The notes below the pieces were generated by a model. That model was given only the letters and a program-made list of their open reading frames with translations. It did no database searches and was not told where the DNA came from. This document shows positions 34,516 through 45,086 of a stretch of 64,000 bases of DNA, in pieces. The stretch spans positions 1,782,501 to 1,846,500 of the forward strand of contig NZ_CP075189.1 of assembly GCF_020510565.1 (NCBI RefSeq). The letters are read 5' to 3'. This DNA comes from Ferribacterium limneticum (lineage in GTDB: Bacteria; Pseudomonadota; Gammaproteobacteria; Burkholderiales; Rhodocyclaceae). The position numbers and the translations under genes are program-made. Position 1 is the stretch's first letter; each line of letters starts with the position of its first letter.

Positions 34516-36084
34516 TTAGCGAACCAGGTCGAAGTTGTAGTCGGTGGTGCCCATGCCGATCGTTTCCTTGTCGAGTTGCTCAAGGACAGCGTTGGTCAGC
34601 TGGGTAACTACAGACATCATGCCTTCGTAGCCCATGGTCGTGGCGCGGTGCATGTGGTGACGGTCGAAGATCGGGAAGCCGAGGCGGATCAACGGTACTT
34701 CGAACTCTTCACCGAGGTGGCGGGTGTCGCGCTGGATGTACTTGCCGTAGGAGTTGCCGATCAGGAAGTCCGGCTTGTCCGTGAAGCACAGGCTGCGCAT
34801 GTGCCACAGGTCGTTGCCGGCATACACCTTGCCATTGACGCCGAACGGGCTGGAGGCGAGGAGCTTCTCGATGCTCTTGGCCCAACGCTTGTTGCCGTTG
34901 TGAGCCAGGATGTGGGTCGGTTCTGCGCCCACTTCGAGCAGCATCTTGACGACGCCCATGACGAAGTCCGGGTCACCGTAGATGGCGAACTTCTTGCCGT
35001 GCAACCAGGCGTGGCTGTCGGAAACCAGGTCCATACAGCGGCCACGTTCCAGTTCCAGAGAGGCCGGGATCGGCTTGCCGGTGACTTCGGAGATCTTCAT
35101 CAGGAACTCGTCGGTCCACTCGACACCCATCGGGATGTTGAGCTTCGGAATGTCGTGGTTCCAGGTGTTCTCGACGAATTTCTTCGTCTTTTCCAGTTGG
35201 GCCGGTTGCAGCAGGACGGTGGTGATGCCGTTCGGTGCATCCTTGACTTCGTCCATCGTCGTGCCGCCCGAGTACATGCGGAATTCGCCGTCAGCCGGGG
35301 TGTCGAAGACTTCGGAAGGATCGGACAGCATCGTGTAATCGACGCCCATTTCGGTCAGCATGCGCTTGATGACGCGGTAGTTGCCGAGGTAGGTCTCGAA
35401 GCCCGGAACGATGTTGATCTTGCCGTTCGAACCGATCTTCTTGCCGTCCATGTAGTTCAGCGTGAAGTAGCGGAGGATGCCTTCTTCCATGTTGTCCCAG
35501 CCGGTCGTGTGCGAACCGACGAAGGACGGGGTATGGGCGTAAGGAACCGGGTATTCCTGGGGAATGTTGCCGGCCTTCTTGGTGTTGTTGATGAAGGCAT
35601 TCAAGTCGTCACCGATAACTTCCGCCATACAGGTGGTGGAAACAGCGATCATGTCCGGCTTGTAGATGGCCTTGGCGTTTTCCAGACCGTCGATCATGTT
35701 CTTCTGACCACCGAACACGGCTGCATCTTCGGTCATCGAGTCGGACACGCAGGAACACGGTTCCTTGAAGTGACGGTTGAAGTAGGTGCGGAAGTAGGCG
35801 ACACAACCTTGCGAACCATGCACGTAGGGCAGGGTCTTGTGGAAGCCGGAGGCGCAGAGGACGGCGCCGAGCGGCTGGCAGGCCTTGGCCGGATCAACGG
35901 TCAGGGCTTCGCGCTTGAAGTTGAGGTCCTGGTATTCCTTGGTGGTCGACCAGACGAAGGTTTCCCAGACCTTTTCCGGGCCATGGCCTTCTTCGAAGAG
36001 TTCGCGCTTTTCAGCGAGGTTCTTCTTGTAGTCGTCGTCGCGGAACAGCGGGTAACAGGGCTTGATGTTGTCTGCGGTTTGCAT
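34516..36084 (-). CDS. nifK: Nitrogenase MoFe protein beta subunit
   Basis: 522 aa from ATG at 36084 (AAGGAGATAG box). Carries P-cluster cysteines in CQPLGAVLCASGFHKTLPYVHGSQGCVAYF, the SCVSDSMTEDAAVFGG motif and the N-terminal extension YPLFRDDDYKKNLAEKRELFEEGH. Structural partner of NifD in the alpha2-beta2 MoFe protein. In the nifHDK operon. Confidence 0.95.
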   Translation of the reverse strand: MQTADNIKPCYPLFRDDDYKKNLAEKRELFEEGHGPEKVWETFVWSTTKEYQDLNFKREALTVDPAKACQPLGAVLCASGFHKTLPYVHGSQGCVAYFRTYFNRHFKEPCSCVSDSMTEDAAVFGGQKNMIDGLENAKAIYKPDMIAVSTTCMAEVIGDDLNAFINNTKKAGNIPQEYPVPYAHTPSFVGSHTTGWDNMEEGILRYFTLNYMDGKKIGSNGKINIVPGFETYLGNYRVIKRMLTEMGVDYTMLSDPSEVFDTPADGEFRMYSGGTTMDEVKDAPNGITTVLLQPAQLEKTKKFVENTWNHDIPKLNIPMGVEWTDEFLMKISEVTGKPIPASLELERGRCMDLVSDSHAWLHGKKFAIYGDPDFVMGVVKMLLEVGAEPTHILAHNGNKRWAKSIEKLLASSPFGVNGKVYAGNDLWHMRSLCFTDKPDFLIGNSYGKYIQRDTRHLGEEFEVPLIRLGFPIFDRHHMHRATTMGYEGMMSVVTQLTNAVLEQLDKETIGMGTTDYNFDLVR

Positions 36085-36221
36085 TGCTATCTCCTTGCCC
36101 GGTCCGCTCATCTGCGATACCAGGCGAAAGGTTGATGATCAGGGTTTCCGGCAGCGGGACAGGTGAAGGACGCGAAGTCCGCAATCACCTGCCGCCGCTA
36201 CTTTTTCCCAATTCCTGAAAC

Positions 36222-37694
36222 TTAGGCAGCCTTCTTGACTTCTTCAGCAGCAACCTTCTTCCACGGGGGCGTCAGGTTCTTGAAGGTCGGGTTGGACAGG
36301 GCGATGTCCATGTCACGGGCGAAGATCGCGAAACCGTCGTAACCGTGGTAAGGACCCGAGTAGTCCCAGGAGTGCATCTGGCGCAGAGGAATGCCCATCT
36401 TCTGGAAGATGTACTTTTCCTTGATGCCGGAGCCGACCATGTCGGGCTTCAGGCGCTTGACGAACTCTTCCAGCTCGAAACCGGTGACGTCGTCGTAGAG
36501 CAGGGTGGCATCACCCATTTCTTTGATCGTGCGGTCGTAGTCGTCGTTGTGGCCGAATTCGTAGCCGGTGCCGATGACTTCCATGCCGAGGTCTTCGTAG
36601 GCGCCGATAACGTGACGCGGACGCAGGCCGCCGACGTAGAGCATGACCTTCTTGCCCTCGAGACGCGGTTTGTACTTGGCGATGATCTCGTCCATCATCG
36701 GCTTGTAGCGGGCGATGACAGCTTCGGTCTTTTCCTTGACGGTGTCGTCGAAGAAGGCAGCGATCTTGCGCAGCGATTCGATGATCTTCGTCGGGCCGAA
36801 GAAGTTGTATTCCAGGTAAGGAATGCCGTACTTCTCTTCCATGTGACGGGAGATGTAGTTCATCGAACGGTAGCAGTGCAGCAGGTTCAGCTTGACCTTC
36901 GGCGTGTTCATCATTTCGGCAATGGTGCCGTCGCCGGACCACTGAGCCACGACACGCAGGCCCATCTCTTCGAGAAGAATACGGGTTGCCCAGGCATCGC
37001 CGCCGATGTTGTAGTCACCGATGATGGCTACATCGTAGGGGGTCGATTCGTAGGCAGCGCCGTCGCGCTTGTCGAGAACCCAGTCACGGATCGCGTCGTT
37101 GGCGATGTGGTGGCCGAGGGACTGCGAAACACCGCGGAAGCCTTCGCAACGAACCGGGACAACCGGCTTGTCGATGGCGGCGGCAGCCTTCTTGGAGACG
37201 GACTCGATGTCGTCACCGATCAGGCCGATCGGGCATTCGGACTGGACCGAGATACCCTTGTGCAGCGGGAACAGTTGTTCGACTTCTTCGATCAGCTTGG
37301 CGAGCTTCTTGTCGCCGCCGAAGACGATGTCCTTCTCCTGGAAGTCGGAGGTGAAGTTCATCGTGCCGAAGGTGTCGATGCCGGTCGTGCCGACGTAGTA
37401 GTTACGGCGACCGGCGCGGGAGTACTGACCGCAGCCGACAGGGCCGTGCGAGATGTGGATCATGTCCTTGATCGGACCCCAGACCACGCCCTTGGAGCCA
37501 GCGTAGGCACAACCACGAATGGTCATGACGCCCGGCAGGGACTTGCGGTTGGAAGTGATGCACTTCTTGGATTGTTCAATGGTTTGGTCATTGGTCGCGA
37601 GATGCTTGGCGCGATCCTTCTGAGCTTTTTCCGGATAAACCTCAAGCACCTCGGCAATGAGGGCGTCGGTTTCTTCGCGAGACAGAGTTGTCAT
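36222..37694 (-). CDS. nifD: Nitrogenase MoFe protein alpha subunit
   Basis: 490 aa with [42 protein letters not shown] (P-cluster cysteines), [19 protein letters not shown], and [30 protein letters not shown] holding the histidine ligand of FeMo-co. GGAGGAAAAC precedes the ATG at 37694. Binds FeMo-co and reduces N2. Middle gene of nifHDK. Confidence 0.95.
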   Translation of the reverse strand: MTTLSREETDALIAEVLEVYPEKAQKDRAKHLATNDQTIEQSKKCITSNRKSLPGVMTIRGCAYAGSKGVVWGPIKDMIHISHGPVGCGQYSRAGRRNYYVGTTGIDTFGTMNFTSDFQEKDIVFGGDKKLAKLIEEVEQLFPLHKGISVQSECPIGLIGDDIESVSKKAAAAIDKPVVPVRCEGFRGVSQSLGHHIANDAIRDWVLDKRDGAAYESTPYDVAIIGDYNIGGDAWATRILLEEMGLRVVAQWSGDGTIAEMMNTPKVKLNLLHCYRSMNYISRHMEEKYGIPYLEYNFFGPTKIIESLRKIAAFFDDTVKEKTEAVIARYKPMMDEIIAKYKPRLEGKKVMLYVGGLRPRHVIGAYEDLGMEVIGTGYEFGHNDDYDRTIKEMGDATLLYDDVTGFELEEFVKRLKPDMVGSGIKEKYIFQKMGIPLRQMHSWDYSGPYHGYDGFAIFARDMDIALSNPTFKNLTPPWKKVAAEEVKKAA

Positions 37695-37785
37695 GTTTTC
37701 CTCCTGACGTCGCCACCAATCTGTGGCCGACGTACTGGTTGAAAGTGGCGGGGGGAAGCCCCCGCCGGAGCTTGCAGGGTCTTGC

Positions 37786-38679
<894 letters not shown>

Positions 38680-38732
38680 TTAGTCTGTCAGTCGATTTGC
38701 GAAGGAATCTTTGAGAGTCGCACCTCACCTTT

Positions 38733-38748
38733 TGCACGTAGCGTGCCA
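38733..38748 (-). promoter_or_regulatory. Sigma-54 promoter of nifHDK
   Basis: Minus strand TGGCACGCTACGTGCA: GG and GC are ten bases apart, with an exact -24 TGGCAC and -12 GTGC. About 65 bp before the nifH start. Confidence 0.85.
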
Positions 38749-38783
38749 GGTCGACTGGCAGACCGTAATCGATTGATTATTAA

Positions 38784-39770
38784 ATGAAAACAAAAAATGA
38801 GCCGGTGATTGTCGGGTCGGATGCATCCGACAATATCCCTACGATTTGTAGGGGTGACGACAATGCGTCGAGCCCAAGCGAGACAAAACCACCCTCAGGA
38901 GACGCCAGTCTCCTATCTGACTCATTGCGGGGCAGCGGCGGCCTTCAGGCCGGAGCAACTGACAAAGCGACGCTGCCGCGCAACGCCCGTCTGCCGATCA
39001 ATCGCTGCAACCTGCCTGCCGTCGTCCTCGGCGGCCTGACCTATCAGCAATACCCCAGCCCCTTGTTGATCGACGGCGTCGCCGAACTGCACAGCGATCT
39101 GTTCCGGCGCCTGAATGCGGCAACGCCAGAAGCGCGGGCCGATGTCTTTCGCGATTACCTGACCATCCATTTCCAGCTCGAGTGGCCGGAGGAGATGGGA
39201 TTCACCGGGCACAAGAAAAGCCGGGCCAAGGCCAATTACATCAGGATGATTCGCGGCTGGAGCTTCGATTCCGATAGCCGCGAGGGCGCCGTGCTCAAAG
39301 GTTGGGTCGAGTCGCGCTTCGGCCTAATGCCGCGCTACCACGGCCAGCCGCTGCGCGATCCGGCCGGTGACGGCTATCGGCGCTACCAGGAAATGCGCTC
39401 GCACGGCCTGTACGGCACCAGCGCGCTCGAGGCCCAACTCGACCTGCTGTACACCTTCAGCCAGTTCGAACTGGCGCAACGTCATCATGGCGCCCGGCAT
39501 GTCACGCTCTATCGCGGCGTCAATCGCCTGGCCGATCATGAGGTACTGGCCAAGGGGCAGGGCGGGCAGCATGTCGTCCTGCTCAACAACCTCAATTCAT
39601 TCACCTGCAGCCGCGAACGCGCCTGCGAATTCGGCGACTACATACTTGAAGTCAATATTCCGCTGACCAAGATCTTCTTCCAGTGCGGCCTGCTGCCCGG
39701 GGTGCTGCAGGGGGAGGATGAGTTTCTGGTGATTGGTGGTGTTGTCGATGTCACGTTGTCGACAATTTGA
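38784..39770 (+). CDS. draT: NAD+-dinitrogen-reductase ADP-ribosyltransferase
   Basis: Switches off nitrogenase by ADP-ribosylating NifH when ammonium appears or energy drops. The core begins LPINRCNLPAVVLGGLTYQQYPSPLLIDGV and continues with HFQLEWPEEMGFTGHKKSRAKANYIRMIRGWSFDSDSREGAVLKGW and VTLYRGVNRL, typical of DraT. The 328-aa frame has about 68 extra low-complexity residues upstream of the core and no ribosome site at 38784, so the true start is likely further downstream (a TTG near 38925 is possible). No draG is in the window; a strong terminator follows. Confidence 0.88.
   Translation: MKTKNEPVIVGSDASDNIPTICRGDDNASSPSETKPPSGDASLLSDSLRGSGGLQAGATDKATLPRNARLPINRCNLPAVVLGGLTYQQYPSPLLIDGVAELHSDLFRRLNAATPEARADVFRDYLTIHFQLEWPEEMGFTGHKKSRAKANYIRMIRGWSFDSDSREGAVLKGWVESRFGLMPRYHGQPLRDPAGDGYRRYQEMRSHGLYGTSALEAQLDLLYTFSQFELAQRHHGARHVTLYRGVNRLADHEVLAKGQGGQHVVLLNNLNSFTCSRERACEFGDYILEVNIPLTKIFFQCGLLPGVLQGEDEFLVIGGVVDVTLSTI
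38847..38862. promoter_or_regulatory. NifA upstream activator site (nifH)
   Basis: TGTAGGGGTGACGACA fits TGT-N10-ACA, about 130 bp upstream of the predicted nifH transcription start. It lies within the annotated 5-prime part of draT. A 16-bp perfect palindrome GTCGGATGCATCCGAC at 38816-38831 sits between it and the promoter. Confidence 0.75.
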
Positions 39771-39821
39771 CGCCTTGCCTGTTGTCGGCTACCTCCTCTC
39801 CGGACGCTAAGCAGAGAGAGA

Positions 39822-39852
39822 AACAGGCGCCGCGAGGCGCCTGTTCTTTTTT
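39822..39852 (+). terminator. Rho-independent terminator after draT
   Basis: ACAGGCGCC-gcga-GGCGCCTGT stem followed by TCTTTTTT. Well formed on the plus strand. Confidence 0.85.
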
Positions 39853-39888
39853 GACGGCGTTGTAGCCAGGCACTGACCGCCTCCCGCA

Positions 39889-39928
39889 GATTTCAATTTT
39901 GGCCGTTTTTTCCGGTTGACCGTGGAAG
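39889..39928 (+). repeat. Short dispersed element, copy J
   Basis: GATTTCAATTTTGGCCG then TTTTTTCCGGTTGACCGTGG and AAG. The closest copy to the overall consensus; between the draT terminator and the tmoA promoter region. Confidence 0.88.
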
Positions 39929-40031
39929 TTGTCCGGGCCGGCTGTGGAGCGAAATTCGCTCGCTGAGCAGGCCAGTCATGGCGTGCCGCCTTGTCCATCG
40001 ATCGCGCTCGGCACGCTGAAAAGCACCCCAT

Positions 40032-40047
40032 CTAAACCAAAGTCTAA
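40032..40047. promoter_or_regulatory. Tod-box-like site upstream of tmoA
   Basis: CTAAACCAAAGTCTAA resembles the TodT/TmoT box ATAAAC-N4-GTTTAT with one central change per arm, 145 bp before tmoA. A weaker half-match TAACTTTAGTCA is at 40071. The rest of the 421-bp gap 39771-40191 has the terminator and copy J and no gene. Confidence 0.4.
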
Positions 40048-40191
40048 TAGCCGCTCTCTTTCTTCCCTTGTAACTTTAGTCACATGCGGAATCTCGATAT
40101 TTTTCAATTTGCCGCGTGACCCTGGCGACAGAGATCGCTTTGATTCGGGAAGTGCGGGATCCCCAATCCTGCTACAAAGAAGGAGACATTG

Positions 40192-41697
40192 ATGGCTGTA
40201 CTAAACAGAATGGACTGGTATGACCTGGCCAGGACCACGAACTGGACCCCCACGTATGTGACGGAAGACGAGCTGTTTCCGCCGCTGATGTCAGGTAATT
40301 TCGGCTTGCCCCAGGATGCCTGGGAAAAATACGACGAGCCTTACAAACAGACCTATCCGGAATACGTCAAAGTCCAGCGTGACAAGGACGCTGGCGCTTA
40401 TTCGGTCAAGGCAGCGCTGGAACGCAGCCGCATTTTCGAAAACGCCGATCCGGGCTGGAAGTCGGTGATGAAGGCCCACTACGGCGCCATCGCCCGCGGC
40501 GAATACGCCGCCGCCAGTGCCGAGGCCCGCATGATGCGTTTCTCCAAGGCACCGGGCATGCGCAACATGTCGACGCTGGGCTGCCTGGATGAAATCCGTC
40601 ATGCCCAGATGCAACTCTTTTTCCCGCACGAGCATGTCTCGAAAGACCGCCAGATGGACTGGGCCTTCAAGGCCTACGACACCAACGAGTGGGGCATGAT
40701 CGCTGCGCGTCACTTCTTCGACGACATCATGATGACGCGCGACGCCATCAGCGTCTCGATCATGCTGACCTTCAGCTTCGAGACCGGCTTCACCAACATG
40801 CAGTTCCTCGGCTTGGCAGCCGATGCCGCCGAAGCTGGCGATCACACCTTTGCCAACCTGATTTCCAGCATCCAGACCGACGAGTCGCGCCACGCCCAGA
40901 TCGGCGGCCCGGCGCTCAAGATTCTGATCGAGAACGGCCAGAAAGCTGAAGCCCAGAAGCGCGTCGACATCGCCGTCTGGGGCGCCTGGAAGCTGTTCTC
41001 GGTGCTGACCGGTCCGATCATGGACTACTACACCCCGCTTGAGCATCGCAAACAGTCCTTCAAGGAATTCATGGAGGAATGGATCGTCGCCCAGTTCGAG
41101 CGCGCCCTGACCGACATGGGTCTGGATCTGCCCTGGTACTGGGACATCTTCCTCAAGGAATTGAGCGAAACCCACCACGGCATGCACATGGGCTCCTATT
41201 TCTGGCGCCCCACCGTATGGTGGAACCCTGCGGCCGGTGTCACCCCGGACGAGCGGGCCTGGCTCGAAGAGAAATACCCCGGCTGGAACGACACCTGGGG
41301 CCAGTGCTGGGACGTCATCATCGACAACGTCGTCGACGGCAACATGGCCATGGCTTATCCGGAAACCCTGCCTTACGTCTGCAACATGTGTCAGTTGCCG
41401 ATTCTCGGCACGCCGGGCAAGGGCTGGAACGTCAAGGATTACCCGCTGGAATACAACGGCCGCCTCTATCACTTCGGCTCCGAAGTCGACCGCTGGTGCT
41501 TCGAGCAGGAGCCGGAGCGCTACGCCGGTCACCTCTCCATCGTCGACCGTTTCCTGGCCGGCATGATCCAGCCGATGGACCTCGGCGGTGCGCTCGCCTA
41601 CATGAACCTGGCGCCGGGCGAGTGCGGCGACGACGCCCACAACTATGCCTGGGCCGAGGTTTACCGCGCCCTGCGGGCAGAGAAGAAGGCCAGCTGA
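40192..41697 (+). CDS. tmoA: Toluene 4-monooxygenase-type hydroxylase, alpha subunit
   Basis: Diiron catalytic subunit hydroxylating toluene/benzene rings. 501 aa from ATG at 40192 (AAGGAG box), the usual TmoA length. Diiron ligands fall at the family positions: E134 and H137 in DEIRHAQ, E231 and H234 in DESRHAQ, with E104 and E197 in the expected helices. It heads tmoABCDEF. Regiospecificity (para versus ortho) cannot be read with certainty; closest architecture is T4MO/TbuA1/TouA. Confidence 0.93.
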   Translation: MAVLNRMDWYDLARTTNWTPTYVTEDELFPPLMSGNFGLPQDAWEKYDEPYKQTYPEYVKVQRDKDAGAYSVKAALERSRIFENADPGWKSVMKAHYGAIARGEYAAASAEARMMRFSKAPGMRNMSTLGCLDEIRHAQMQLFFPHEHVSKDRQMDWAFKAYDTNEWGMIAARHFFDDIMMTRDAISVSIMLTFSFETGFTNMQFLGLAADAAEAGDHTFANLISSIQTDESRHAQIGGPALKILIENGQKAEAQKRVDIAVWGAWKLFSVLTGPIMDYYTPLEHRKQSFKEFMEEWIVAQFERALTDMGLDLPWYWDIFLKELSETHHGMHMGSYFWRPTVWWNPAAGVTPDERAWLEEKYPGWNDTWGQCWDVIIDNVVDGNMAMAYPETLPYVCNMCQLPILGTPGKGWNVKDYPLEYNGRLYHFGSEVDRWCFEQEPERYAGHLSIVDRFLAGMIQPMDLGGALAYMNLAPGECGDDAHNYAWAEVYRALRAEKKAS

Positions 41698-41762
41698 TCG
41701 TAGCTGCCATGCAAGCCGGCGTCTGCGGACGCCGCTTCCAGAGAACAAAGGAGATTCAAGAA

Positions 41763-42029
41763 ATGGCGTTGTTTCCAATTACATCCAATTTCGAAGGCGA
41801 CTTCGTGCTGCAACTGGTCGCGGTCGACAGTGAAAACACCATGGACGAAGTGGCTTCTGCTGCAGCCGTGCATTCGGTTGGGCGGCGTGTCCGGGCACGT
41901 CCGGGTTACCTCATGCGGGTCCGCCGTCAGGGTAGCGAGGAGTTTCTGCCACGCACCATGCGGGTTTCCGAATCCGGCCTGAAGCCGACGGAGACCGTCG
42001 AAATCATCTGGGAGGCACCCAAGCACTGA
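41763..42029 (+). CDS. tmoB: Toluene monooxygenase gamma subunit
   Basis: 88 aa (starts [31 protein letters not shown]). Ubiquitin-like structural subunit of the hydroxylase; tail [10 protein letters not shown] is typical. 65 bp after tmoA with AAAGGAG upstream. Confidence 0.9.
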   Translation: MALFPITSNFEGDFVLQLVAVDSENTMDEVASAAAVHSVGRRVRARPGYLMRVRRQGSEEFLPRTMRVSESGLKPTETVEIIWEAPKH

Positions 42030-42076
42030 GTGCTTGCGGCGTCGCCACGCGAAACAGGAATCATCAGGAGTCAGGA

Positions 42077-42412
42077 ATGGGTTTCACAAAGGTATGCACG
42101 CTCGACGACATCTGGGAAGGGGAAATGGAGTCCTTCGAGGTCAATGGCCAGGAAATCGTGCTGGTCTGTGCCGAAGGGGGCGACATCAAGGCTTTCCAGG
42201 GTATGTGCCCGCATCAGGATATTTCCCTGAGCGAAGGGAGCTTTGATGGCAAGAAGATCATTTGCCGGGCTCACCTCTGGCAGTTCAACGCCTGCAACGG
42301 CAAGGGCATCAATCCCGATGACTGCGCCCTGGCCGAATATCCGGTCAAGGTGGAAGGGGACGATGTCCTGGTCAAGACGGAAGGCATCGAACCTTTGTTT
42401 GCCCATACCTGA
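42077..42412 (+). CDS. tmoC: Toluene monooxygenase Rieske ferredoxin
   Basis: 111 aa; [2Fe-2S] Rieske ligands C44, H46, C63 and H66 in CPHQD and CRAHLW. Carries electrons from TmoF to the diiron hydroxylase. CAGGAGTCAGGA upstream of the ATG. Confidence 0.93.
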   Translation: MGFTKVCTLDDIWEGEMESFEVNGQEIVLVCAEGGDIKAFQGMCPHQDISLSEGSFDGKKIICRAHLWQFNACNGKGINPDDCALAEYPVKVEGDDVLVKTEGIEPLFAHT

Positions 42413-42572
42413 CCGGGCTTCCTTCACTAATTAAAGGATGAATCGCATGGGTATTTTGAATTGGCTGGGGAACTTGCTGGGCGGTGGACAAGCGCAGCCG
42501 GAACTGGCTTGCCCTTCCGGACTGGCCAGCAGCATTGGTGCGCCGGACTTGAAAGAAATCGAGGAGAAAAAA

Positions 42573-42887
42573 ATGAGCACGACAAGTTCCGCGCAGGCCT
42601 ATCACAACAATCTGGTCGGGCCGGTCATGCGCGCCGGTGACCTGGCCATGGCGGTCATCGAGGCGGCCAAAATCGACAACCCGGGCAAGGAAGTCTTTGT
42701 CGACGACAAGCGCGCCTATATCCGCATCCACACCGATCACGAGATGGTGCTGCACCGCGCCACCATCGAGGACGAGCTCGGCCGCCCGTTCAAGATGAAT
42801 GACCTGGAAGTCGATCTGAGTTCCTTCGCCGGCCAGATCGAAAGCGGTGACAACTCGATCCGCTTCTATTTTGCGAAAAAGATGTAA
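42573..42887 (+). CDS. tmoD: Toluene monooxygenase effector protein
   Basis: MmoB/DmpM-type coupling protein that binds the hydroxylase and tunes catalysis. From ATG at 42573 (GAGGAG box) it is 104 aa, the normal length, with HNNLVGPVMRAGDLAMAVIEAAKIDNPGKEVFVDDKRAYIRIHTD and LSSFAGQIESGDNSIRFYF. The frame is open back to 42438, and ATG at 42447 with an AAAGGA box would add 42 residues (MGILNWLGNLLGGGQAQPEL...). The longer start leaves a 34-bp gap to tmoC; the shorter leaves 160 bp. Confidence 0.88.
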   Translation: MSTTSSAQAYHNNLVGPVMRAGDLAMAVIEAAKIDNPGKEVFVDDKRAYIRIHTDHEMVLHRATIEDELGRPFKMNDLEVDLSSFAGQIESGDNSIRFYFAKKM

Positions 42888-42942
42888 GGGCAGGCCAAAC
42901 GCAACACCGGCCAGCCAACACCAAAAAGTCAAGGAGACAAGA

Positions 42943-43929
42943 ATGTCGGAAGTTCAAGTACTGAAGCCGCTCAAGACCTGGAGCCATCTCGCCGCCCGCC
43001 GTCGCAAGCCGAGCGAATACGAGATCGTCAGCGCCAATCTGCACTACAACGACAAGCGCCCCGACTCGCCCTACGAGCTGTCGCCTACCATGTTCATGAA
43101 CGAGTGGTACAAGAAGAACACCTTCGGTACCGCCCTCAAGCACCCGGACTGGAACGCCTTCCGCGACCCGGAAGAAGTCGTCTACCGCACCTACAACATG
43201 ATGCAGGATGGGCAGGAAACCTACGTTTTCGGCCTCTTCGACCAGTTCAACCAGCGTGAGAACGACAAGGCGTTCGATCCACGCTGGGCGGGCACTCTGG
43301 CGCGTTTCTATACGCCCTCCCGCTACCTGTTCCACACCATTCAGATGGCGTCGGCCTACGTCGGACAGGTCTCGCCAGCCAGCACCATCACCAACTGCCA
43401 TTATTTCCAGATGGCCGACAGCCTGCGCTGGCTCAGCCACACCGCCTACCGCACCAAGGAGCTGTCAATCGCCTTCCCCGACAAGGGTTTTGCGGTGGAC
43501 GAGCGCACCTACTGGGAAACCGATCCGGTCTGGCAGGGGTTCCGCGAGCTCATGGAAAAGGCGATGACCGTGTGGGATTGGGGCGAGGCAATTGTCGTCC
43601 TCAACCTGGTCGCCAAGCCGGCAATCGATGAAGCCGTGCTGCGCAAGCTCGGCGAATCCGCCCGCCACAACGGCGACACCCTGCTCGGCCTGCTGACCGA
43701 TGCCCAGTTGCTCGATGCGGCGCGCCATCGTCGGTGGATTTCGGCGATGGTCAAGATGGCGCTGGAGACCCCGGGCAATCTGGAGCTGATCCAGGGCTGG
43801 ATCGCCAAATGGGAGCCGCTGGCCGACAAGGCTATCGAGGCCTATTGCTCGACCCTGCCCGACGTTGCATCCGGTGCGGAAGCGGCCAAGGCGGCAACGC
43901 GCGACTTCCGTCGTTCGCTCGGCCTGTAA
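42943..43929 (+). CDS. tmoE: Toluene monooxygenase beta subunit
   Basis: 328 aa from ATG at 42943 (AAGGAGAC box), usual TmoE length. Ferritin-like fold without metal ligands; motifs LKTWSHLAARRRKPSEYEIVSANLHY, SPYELSPTMFMNEWYKKNTFG, WDWGEAIVVLNLVAKP. Structural partner of TmoA. Confidence 0.92.
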   Translation: MSEVQVLKPLKTWSHLAARRRKPSEYEIVSANLHYNDKRPDSPYELSPTMFMNEWYKKNTFGTALKHPDWNAFRDPEEVVYRTYNMMQDGQETYVFGLFDQFNQRENDKAFDPRWAGTLARFYTPSRYLFHTIQMASAYVGQVSPASTITNCHYFQMADSLRWLSHTAYRTKELSIAFPDKGFAVDERTYWETDPVWQGFRELMEKAMTVWDWGEAIVVLNLVAKPAIDEAVLRKLGESARHNGDTLLGLLTDAQLLDAARHRRWISAMVKMALETPGNLELIQGWIAKWEPLADKAIEAYCSTLPDVASGAEAAKAATRDFRRSLGL

Positions 43930-43999
43930 TCGTCAAGCAACCAGAGTTTGGCCTGCGCCAGCAGGTGCCGGCCAAACTCGACCTCACATTTGTACTGCC

Positions 44000-45016
44000 A
44001 TGACCAAACCAACTATCCGGAATGAAAAAGACGGTTCCGTCTGCGAACAACAGGATGGCGACACCATCCTGCGCGCAGCCTTGCGCGCCGGGCTGGGCTT
44101 GTCGTACGAGTGCAACTCGGGCGGCTGCGGCGGTTGCAAGTTCGAGCTCGTCGAGGGCGAGATCGAGACGCTGTGGGCAGACGCACCGGGTCTCACCGAG
44201 CGTGACCGTAAACGGGGTCGCCACCTGGCCTGCCAGTGCCGGGCCTTGGGGCCGGTAACCATCAAGGCGGCGACGGCGCCCGAATATCAGCCGAAGGTTC
44301 TTCCCAAACGACAGCGCGCCCACCTGATCGGTACGCGGGATATCACGCACGACATCCGCGAGTTCCGCTTTCGTTCCGAGGACGATGCCGAGTTCCTGCC
44401 TGGCCAGTTCGCCATGCTCGATCTCCCCGGCTTGAGCGCCTCGCGCGCCTACTCCCTGTCGAACACCGCCAATGAAAAGCGCGAGTGGCATTTCCAGATT
44501 CGTCGCGTCCTGCACGGACAGGGTACGCACGAACTTTTCGAGAAGCTGGCCGAGGGCGACGAAATTGGCCTCGATGGCCCCTACGGTGTGGCCTACCTGC
44601 GCACCGAATCGCCGCGCGACATGGTCTGCGTGGCGGGGGGCTCCGGATTGGCGCCGATGGTTTCGCTGACGCGTGGGGCCGTCGAGGCCGGGCTGCTGGG
44701 AGACAGGAAACTGTATTTCTTCTACGGCGCACGAACACCACGCGATGTCTGCGGCGAGGAGATGCTGCGCGTCCTCGCCGGCTTCGGTGACCGGATTGTT
44801 TATATCCCGGTCGTATCGCTGCCCGGCGACAACGGCGACTGGCATGGCGAGACCGGTTTTGTGCATGACGCTGTGGCGCGGGCCCTGCCAGCTGAGCTGG
44901 CCAGCTACGAATTCTACTTCGCCGGACCGCCGCCGATGACGCAAGCCTTGCAGGAACTGCTCATGGTCGGCCACAAGGTGCCCTTCGAGCAGATTCATTT
45001 CGACCGCTTCTTTTGA
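44000..45016 (+). CDS. tmoF: Toluene monooxygenase NADH oxidoreductase
   Basis: 338 aa. N-terminal plant-type [2Fe-2S] domain (YECNSGGCGGCKFEL...LACQC), FAD domain (RAYSLSN), and NAD domain (VAGGSGLAPMVSL). Passes electrons from NADH to TmoC. ATG at 44000; no strong ribosome site, so translation may depend on the upstream gene. Confidence 0.92.
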   Translation: MTKPTIRNEKDGSVCEQQDGDTILRAALRAGLGLSYECNSGGCGGCKFELVEGEIETLWADAPGLTERDRKRGRHLACQCRALGPVTIKAATAPEYQPKVLPKRQRAHLIGTRDITHDIREFRFRSEDDAEFLPGQFAMLDLPGLSASRAYSLSNTANEKREWHFQIRRVLHGQGTHELFEKLAEGDEIGLDGPYGVAYLRTESPRDMVCVAGGSGLAPMVSLTRGAVEAGLLGDRKLYFFYGARTPRDVCGEEMLRVLAGFGDRIVYIPVVSLPGDNGDWHGETGFVHDAVARALPAELASYEFYFAGPPPMTQALQELLMVGHKVPFEQIHFDRFF

Positions 45017-45086
45017 CGTGCGCTTCAACCCGGTGACACCGGGAGATTCAAAGTTTCACATTCCAACAACAGAGGAGATGACGGGG

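Noticed and set aside
34486..36135. 549-aa plus-strand frame opposite nifK
   Set aside because: Exact antisense shadow of nifK; nifK is certain from its motifs.
40100..40191. Sigma-54 promoter before tmoA
   Set aside because: Candidate GG/GC pairs have 11-base spacing and poor boxes; a TodT-type promoter fits the context better.
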